Shown: in pieces, positions 7,962 to 12,954 of the stretch
How the letters are laid out: every line of letters begins with the position of its first letter
Position numbering within the stretch: position 1 is the first letter of the stretch
Source: Fennellomyces sp. T-0311
Lineage: Eukaryota; Mucoromycota; Mucoromycetes; Mucorales; Lichtheimiaceae
Length of the DNA stretch: 12,954 nt
Reading direction: 5' to 3'
Assembly: GCA_025266875.1 (NCBI GenBank)
Contig: JALLLT010000167.1
Coordinates: 1-12,954, forward strand
Notes under the pieces: generated by a model
Told to the model about the DNA's origin: nothing
Database searches by the model: none
What the model saw: only the letters and a program-made list of their open reading frames with translations
Translations under genes and position numbers: made by a program

Positions 7962-8039
7962 AAAAGGGCTCATCGCTGGTGCACGGTTGTTGAGTACACA
8001 TAGTATCTCGATGCTCGCGCACCAACGATGAGCCCTTTT
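7962..8039. repeat. Hairpin 2 in the hAT interior
   Basis: The left arm (7962-7982, AAAAGGGCTCATCG then CTGGTGC) pairs with the right arm (8019-8039) over 21 bp with a single mismatch. The 36-nt loop contains GAGTACACAT. The architecture matches hairpin 1. Confidence 0.78.
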
Positions 8040-8465
8040 CTGAAACTTTTCATTCTTACACAAGATCAATAACTTGGTGACAGACCCTTAATTCTGCCAA
8101 TTAATTAATCAGCCACAACGCTTTTGTTTCTTACCGATACCAAGTGCATCGCCTTCAGCAATGCAGCCTCGACTTTTCAACCCCATTTACATCTCCATTT
8201 CAGTTACTAGCTTCTCATGATTATGACGTGCGACATTTGCAACAATAAATAAGACACATCTTTTTAACGTATGCTAATGCCTTAAAATTCTGCATTTATT
8301 TCTAATTCATTCCATTTCACACCAACACATATCTGTTTCACACTGGCATATATCCATTTTTCACCAATACCATGATTTTCATATTTGAGTGCTGTCCTGA
8401 AGAGCGTAATTCCCCAAAAAATTATTACTTTCGCTAATTGTACCAAGTCATTGCATCTATTCTTC

Positions 8466-8589
8466 TCGGGTCGGGTATCGGGTACGGGCCTTCGGGTCTT
8501 ACGGGTCTTTTACAGGTACGGGTCGACTTCTTCAAAGCCGGGTACGGGTCAGCCGATACCCAACCCGATACCCGAAATGCGATACCCTA
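8466..8589. repeat. hAT right subterminal repeats and TIR
   Basis: Repeated GGGTATCGGGTACGGG, GGGTCTTACGGGTC, GGTACGGGTC and ACCCGATACCCG blocks precede the TIR TGCGATACCCTA. TCTTTTACAG is shared, in the same orientation, with the left end. Confidence 0.85.
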
Positions 8590-8597
8590 TTCTTGTT
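8590..8597. repeat. hAT target site duplication, right copy (TTCTTGTT)
   Basis: These eight bases directly after the right TIR are identical to 4203-4210. Removing one copy together with 4211-8589 restores a continuous leader between the putative LTR and gag. Confidence 0.93.
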
Positions 8598-8746
8598 GAT
8601 TTGTTAGTAGTTGTATTATCCTTAGTAGAGTAGTATTCTTATCTCCGTCTTGTTCCTAGCTATCTTCTATTGGGTCGTGCTTCTACTCTCCACTCGCATT
8701 TCTGACAGTATAAACTGATTACTGGTGTTACCTGCTTTCTTCATCC
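8598..8746 (+). other. Untranslated leader of the second gypsy element, second part
   Basis: This T- and C-rich sequence lies between the right hAT duplication and the gag start. Joined to 4084-4210 it makes a leader of about 276 bp. No gene or clear signal is seen in it. Confidence 0.45.
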
Positions 8747-9658
8747 ATGCGCAATATGGTCAAAATTGGATCCTCCTCCCAATCAGGCAATGATGAGCCG
8801 CCAAGCTCCTCAACCTCTGTTTCCTCTTCCGCTGTTTTTGGTGCTACTGACGTCGACCAACTCACTGACCTGATGCAGCACTTGCGGATTGGCACACCTC
8901 CTAATACTATCTCTCTGCCTCGCAACACTTACACAATGCGCGTTAATGATCTACTGGTATTCACTGGCAACACTGCTGAAGTCTCCTTGTTCATCACCTA
9001 CATCAAGGTTGCCATTACCATGAATTGTAGCCGTTTTCTAAACGATTTGTCGAGGGTGTGCTATATGTGCTCCTTCATGACCGGTTTTGCATTTGCGTGG
9101 GCCCAGCCTTATTTGGATGATCTTGACAGCAACGACATCGACCCCTGCATGTTGTCGTTCCCTGTGTTTTTGGAAGAATTCCATTCCGCTTTCGGCGAAG
9201 TCAACGAAATGATGAATGTAGAGGACAAGCTTCTCGACCTCCGCCAAGGATCGTTCTCTGCTGCCAAACATGCCGCCACCTTTTGTTGTTATGCATTGCG
9301 CGCCGAATTCAACACACCTGCATTGATGGCCATTTTCTGTCGCAGCCTCTCTAACCGCATCAAGGATGAGTTGGCTACTCGCGATATGCCTACCGATCTC
9401 TGGCCCTATGTCACAAAGGTCATCGAATTGGACAATCGCATCTGCGCACGTGATGGTCATCGTCGAACCACCACTACCAAGTACCGCTTCAGGACACCTG
9501 TCCAAAATCCTATCATACGCCCATCCTCTGATGTCCAACCCATGGATGTGGACGCTGCCCAGACCAAGAAGTTCGCTCCATTGACCAAAGAGGAGAAAGA
9601 CCGTCGTTACAAACTTGGTCTGTGCTTGTACTGTGGTGAAGCTGGTCACGAAGCTTAG
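8747..9658 (+). CDS. gag: Ty3/gypsy gag of the second element, stopped inside its zinc knuckle
   Basis: A 303-codon open frame starts at ATG 8747. After a serine-rich N-terminus comes a gag capsid-type domain (about residues 60-220: FTGNTAEVSLFITYIKVAI, CSFMTGFAFAWAQPYL, FLEEFHSAFGEV, LLDLRQGSFSAAKHAATF, RSLSNRIKDELATRD). It ends in MDVDAAQ...LTKEEKDRRYKLGLCLYCGEAGHEA. The last stretch is a CCHC knuckle: C293, C296, H301. The frame hits TAG at 9656-9658, yet the next codons give Ser-Cys-Pro-Lys-Lys, so the fourth ligand (C306) is present just past the stop. A CAG-to-TAG change would explain this. Reading on, the frame stops again at 9698, where MULE-associated sequence takes over. No protease or RT follows in the window. 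A gypsy gag that was later truncated is the best reading. Confidence 0.88.
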   Translation: MRNMVKIGSSSQSGNDEPPSSSTSVSSSAVFGATDVDQLTDLMQHLRIGTPPNTISLPRNTYTMRVNDLLVFTGNTAEVSLFITYIKVAITMNCSRFLNDLSRVCYMCSFMTGFAFAWAQPYLDDLDSNDIDPCMLSFPVFLEEFHSAFGEVNEMMNVEDKLLDLRQGSFSAAKHAATFCCYALRAEFNTPALMAIFCRSLSNRIKDELATRDMPTDLWPYVTKVIELDNRICARDGHRRTTTTKYRFRTPVQNPIIRPSSDVQPMDVDAAQTKKFAPLTKEEKDRRYKLGLCLYCGEAGHEA

Positions 9659-9816
9659 TCATGTCCGAAGAAGTTAAAAGGCAAAACCCAGAGCTCGTAA
9701 GCGTTCGGCTACGCGTTTCCAAATTTTCACGGATGAAGCCACCGTTAAGTTTCATTTTCCGACAGGTCAAATTAAGTTTTTTTGTTGTTGTAAGCCACAT
9801 ATCCTCGCTCTTTACC
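9659..9816 (+). other. Junction between truncated gag and the MULE gene
   Basis: The first 13 codons continue gag in frame past its TAG (SCPKKLKG...) up to TAA 9698-9700. The rest (from about GTAAGCGTTCGGCTACGCG) is unlike gag and should contain the left end and promoter of the MULE. I cannot place the terminal inverted repeat, because the matching right end lies outside the window or is not recognisable. Confidence 0.45.
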
Positions 9817-12800
9817 ATGGATTCTCTTCAATACTGCTCCCACTGCAAGGTGTATCGTCCTGCCCGTGATTTTACGGCTAGAAATGGACAGTACAGGACG
9901 TGTATTACCTGTCGTCGTAGACAGTCCAATGTGGCACGCCCAGCTTCGGAATTCGCGACGACAATGGAAGAAATGATTGAGTTTATCCCAGCACGCACTG
10001 ATGGTTTGTATCAAATAATCAGAATAAACCGAAACTATACTTAATAAGCTTTTTTATAGCTGGTGTATCATATGTATACGAGGCTGATGTGTTAATCGAA
10101 GGGTTCATGCTGCAACTGACTGACGATCGCGCTCTTCTTCTGCACATCGTTAGTCAAATTGAAGCATGTGATGGTTACATGTATTACTTGAAGAACCTCG
10201 CTGATCCACGACTACGACGCTCGGTTTCCTTCAAGTATGTCTGTTGTCAGGATACTAGAGTTCAGTCTCAAGTGCCGGATGAAGTTCGTGCTCGACTTCA
10301 TTCTCGCATGCGAACTCATCCCTGCAATGGAAAAATCTCGGGGTATATTGACCGGGAGAGTGGGTATGTATACCTCAAAATTCAACACTCTTCTGGTCAC
10401 CCTCCTCCTCGACTGCGAGAGAATATCCGCACAGAGATGCCAAGAGAAGTTCGTGAGTATATCGTCGAACATGCGGAAGAACTTTCAGCTCAACCGCTAT
10501 ACCGTCGCATTGTTGCTCAGTTTCCGACTGCTGCTGGTACTGTTACGCAACCACAGGTATGTAACAAGCGGTGGTATGATGTTGATACGATGATGATGTT
10601 GTAGGTTTATGCTTCATGGGCACGTCAAGTGGAAAGCCGGTTTAAACTTCATGAAAATCAACTTACTTCGGCCATAATGCACGTTGATAGAGGCACCAAT
10701 GGTGTCTGCAAGGTATGTGTAAGATAACCATATGTGCATGACCATAGCTTTCTTTGCGATGATTACTATGCAACAAAAATGGTAGACAAAGATAAAGATT
10801 CTATGAATATTTATGATGAATAAAAAACAGATTCTTTATCGAAATTATGGTGGTGTTATTGGTTTCGGTTTTGTCACCGAGTTTTTTGTTTCGGCATGTG
10901 CATCCCCTTTGGTACGCGAGTTCCATGTCGATTCGACATATAAGACGAATAGAATGGGATACGAACTCTTCGGCGTTGTTGCCAATTTTAATGGATGCGG
11001 ATTCCCCATCGCTTATATGCTTCTCGGTGTTAATGATGGCGTCATTCCAGAGCACGAAAGAGCACCCTCGCGCCAGGAGATGATACGACGCTTTTTCCGT
11101 AGTCTACAGACTCATGGATTTGCCCCGGATTTCATCTTTTCGGACAAGGATCGCGGCCAAATCAATGCAATTGAAACTGTGTTTGGTCGCCATCCACTGC
11201 GCCTATGTCTCTGGCATATTCAACGAGCAGTAAAGCTACGATTAGGTGAAGACAAAAGAGTCGATCCGCGCTACAATGCAGCAGATGCTCGCGAGCAATT
11301 CCCATCCGTTTCTTTGCGCTTTGTTCCACCATCAGACCGTAGTGGAAAAATTTGCCCGAATTCGGATCATCGCGACCAAATTGTAGCCATGGTGCGAAAG
11401 CATTATCATATGCACCCGCATATTCCACTCCAACGTGGTACGTTGTAACGGTTGAATCTAGTAGGTATAGGATACATTGTTAATATTGGATTTAGTTGGT
11501 CGTGAAAATGCAGATCAACTGCGGCAGCGTGCTGGTCGCGAATTATATCGCTTTTGCGTTCGGCACAATCTTCCTGATGTGTGGGCGTATATGTACAACT
11601 GCTGGTACGCCCGTGTATGGTGGGATCGATGGGCTCGCAGCAGTCGCCCTGACAACATACCGATGGCGAAAACTACGATGATGATAGAAGCACAATGGCG
11701 AGTGCTAAAGAGGGATTTTCTTTTGAACTTCCCTCGCCCACGACTCGACCTGTTGATATATATAATCATCAACCAACAGCTTCCACTGATGAGAGCCAAC
11801 TTTCAGCTCAAGATTCAGAATCGCCGCCAGGCATTGGAGTGGGAGAAAGAGTTTGCTAGGTCATGGAAAACTTTGACGCAAACGCTTCGACGACCCAATG
11901 GAAGAGAGGAGCCCGACGCCGACGAACGGTATATGCCCTCCATAGAGGACTTTACTTGTGGCTGTCCTGCATTCATTAATAGCAGATTTATGCTCTGCAA
12001 GCACCTTGTCAAACGTTACAATGATACAGTAAGACAATCATGGGATTTCTTCAGTGCACTGGATGTCTATGTCCAGCGCAAAGATACTGCACCTTATGTG
12101 CATGTTGAAGAAGACGTATGTGCGCTTATACATATATGAGAAAAACTTCTTCCTAACATGTTTAACACGTAGATCCAAGTGTATCCCTTTAGGCTAATGC
12201 GGCTTTCCCCTCTTTCTTGGCCCCAGGACGATGAAGGTGCTCCAACGGCAATAGACACTATGCCTACAAATGCTGTTCACCCTTTTGAAGAAGGTGTGTG
12301 GTTTTTGTAGCATATATTAGAGTTAGTGATATTCGAAGTACTGAGTGAATTATTTATAGACACACCAACGGATTTCATTGCTTCTCAAGAAGCTGATGTC
12401 CTGTCAGTTGATGGGTTTCGAAGGGAAGAAGATAATTCGCCCATCTTGTCTAGCCATGGTGCTGCAGACGAAGAAGATGTGGTCATAGTGATCGACGACG
12501 ATGACGACGATAGACTGGCTGAAGATGCTATAGAAGTAGATGCTGACATTGACGATGAAGAGACTGACTTGTGGACCCGTTTGGGTACATCGGAAGATAG
12601 TTTGCTGCAAACATATCAACGGCATCAACAGTTAATGCAGCAGTTAAACGATGCACGCCTTCAGCTACAAGAAGAAGTAGCTAGCTATCGAATGATGCTG
12701 CCACCAAACCAGCGACGCACATTCGACGATGCCTTTCTACGTGGTGACACTGAAGGATATGTCAGAAGAGTTCGTCAACACCGCAACGAGAATATATGCT

Positions 12801-12850
12801 CAAGAAACTCACGTGGTGTCCATCCATACACTCAGTACTATCCTTTATAG
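9817..12850 (+). CDS. Mutator-like (MULE) transposase, 7 exons, zinc finger-DDE-SWIM, apparently intact
   Basis: The exons are 9817-10003, 10060-10556, 10605-10712, 10831-11437, 11496-12115, 12173-12293 and 12360-12850. All introns are GT-AG and phases agree throughout, giving 876 aa with no internal stop. The start is ACCATGG. Domains in order: a C4 finger (C7, C10, C29, C32); a WRKY/GCM-like finger (C124/C125, C151, H172, H176); the MULE DDE core with HVDSTYKTN (D298), FSDKDRGQ (D369) plus LCLWHIQRA, and MMIEAQWRVLK (E531); a SWIM finger (C621-x-C623-x10-C634-x-H636); an acidic tail with VVIVIDDDDDD (754-764); and a likely coiled coil (QLMQQLNDARLQLQEEV). It would cut and paste its own element in the nucleus. 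Intron 3 (118 bp) is the least certain: an earlier acceptor at 10785 leads to a TGA. Intron 5 could instead end at 12226, removing 18 aa in frame. Confidence 0.9.
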
Positions 12851-12954
12851 ACTTACTTGCTTTTTATTTTCATTATCATCTTTATTTTGTTTACTCTCTC
12901 TTTATCTTTTTTATGTTTCCACTTCTTTTCTTTTCTTTATACTTTCTTGTTTCT
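12851..12954. other. T-rich sequence after the MULE gene
   Basis: This pyrimidine-rich tract (runs of TTTTC and TTTATC) follows the transposase stop. It fits a 3' untranslated region. No AATAAA and no terminal inverted repeat are visible before the window ends. Confidence 0.5.

Larger units (their letters stand above)
6873..8465. other. Non-coding interior of the hAT (1.6 kb)
   Basis: This AT-rich stretch upstream of the transposase start presumably holds its promoter. I recognise no gene. A minus-strand open stretch at 7633-7445 (62 codons, containing SRWLRELAGL) has no recognisable domain. Two hairpins (7339-7411, 7962-8039) and a duplicated block (7130-7200 and 7829-7897) are the only clear structures. 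Confidence 0.6.
4211..8589 (-). mobile_element. hAT-superfamily DNA transposon, complete, 4379 bp
   Basis: The element starts TAGGGTCTTGCA (4211-4222) and ends with the inverted counterpart TGCGATACCCTA (8578-8589), agreeing at 10 of 12 positions. It is flanked on both sides by the identical 8-bp TTCTTGTT (4203-4210 and 8590-8597), the target duplication length of hAT elements. Both ends carry dense subterminal CGGGTA/ACCCG motifs, including a shared TCTTTTACAG (about 4218-4340 and 8466-8577). Such repeats in hAT elements are usually transposase binding sites. It encodes a hAT transposase on the minus strand (4578-6872). The other 1.6 kb is non-coding. It inserted into the leader of the second gypsy element. 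Confidence 0.95.

Noticed and set aside
3213..8039. Repeats considered as a CRISPR array or structural RNA genes
   Set aside because: There are no regularly spaced short direct repeats. The hairpins lack tRNA or rRNA features, and the context is a spliced eukaryotic genome.
9661..9816. An upstream ATG at 9661 in frame with the MULE exon 1
   Set aside because: The extra 52 codons come from gag and junction sequence in the wrong frame. The ATG at 9817 has a strong ACCATGG context and sits 18 bases before the first finger cysteine codon.

Overview
This is a eukaryotic, most probably fungal, window made almost entirely of nested transposable elements. I see no host housekeeping gene. The fungal call rests on short introns (about 48-66 bp, with GTATGT/GTAAG-type donors, CTAAC/CTAAT/TTAAT-like branch sites and YAG acceptors), Ty3/gypsy gag and pol typical of fungi, and a zinc finger-MULE-SWIM transposase. 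An early-diverging fungus such as a mucoromycete is my guess; nothing here settles the lineage.

Layout, left to right. (1) 1-2522, minus strand: the 5' part of a Ty3/gypsy retrotransposon: LTR, initiator-Met-type primer binding site, gag, protease and the start of reverse transcriptase, running off the left edge. (2) 2204-3567: an LTR cluster. LTR A (minus) belongs to element 1. LTR B (minus) is an older, divergent relative. LTR C (plus) is a near-identical inverted copy of A and a probable solo LTR. It sits inside the left arm of a roughly 150-bp-arm palindrome (D) that is itself built from LTR-like sequence. (3) 3787-4083: a probable 5' LTR of a second, plus-strand gypsy element whose gag lies at 8747-9658. 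(4) 4211-8589: a complete hAT DNA transposon with matching TIRs and a perfect 8-bp target duplication (TTCTTGTT), inserted in the leader between that LTR and its gag. Its 5-exon transposase is on the minus strand and carries two in-frame TGA codons. The remaining 1.6 kb of the hAT is non-coding and holds two related hairpins and a duplicated block. (5) 9817-12850, plus: an apparently intact, 7-exon Mutator-like (MULE) transposase gene directly after the cut-off gag, with a C4 finger, a WRKY/GCM-like finger, the DDE core, a SWIM finger and an acidic C-terminus containing a SUMO-interacting-type motif.

Relative history inferred from the nesting: palindrome D is older than LTR C; LTR B is older than element 1 (LTR A); the second gypsy element is older than both the hAT insertion and, probably, the MULE. 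The retroelement and hAT genes are decayed (a frameshift and three premature stops). The MULE gene is the only complete open gene here.
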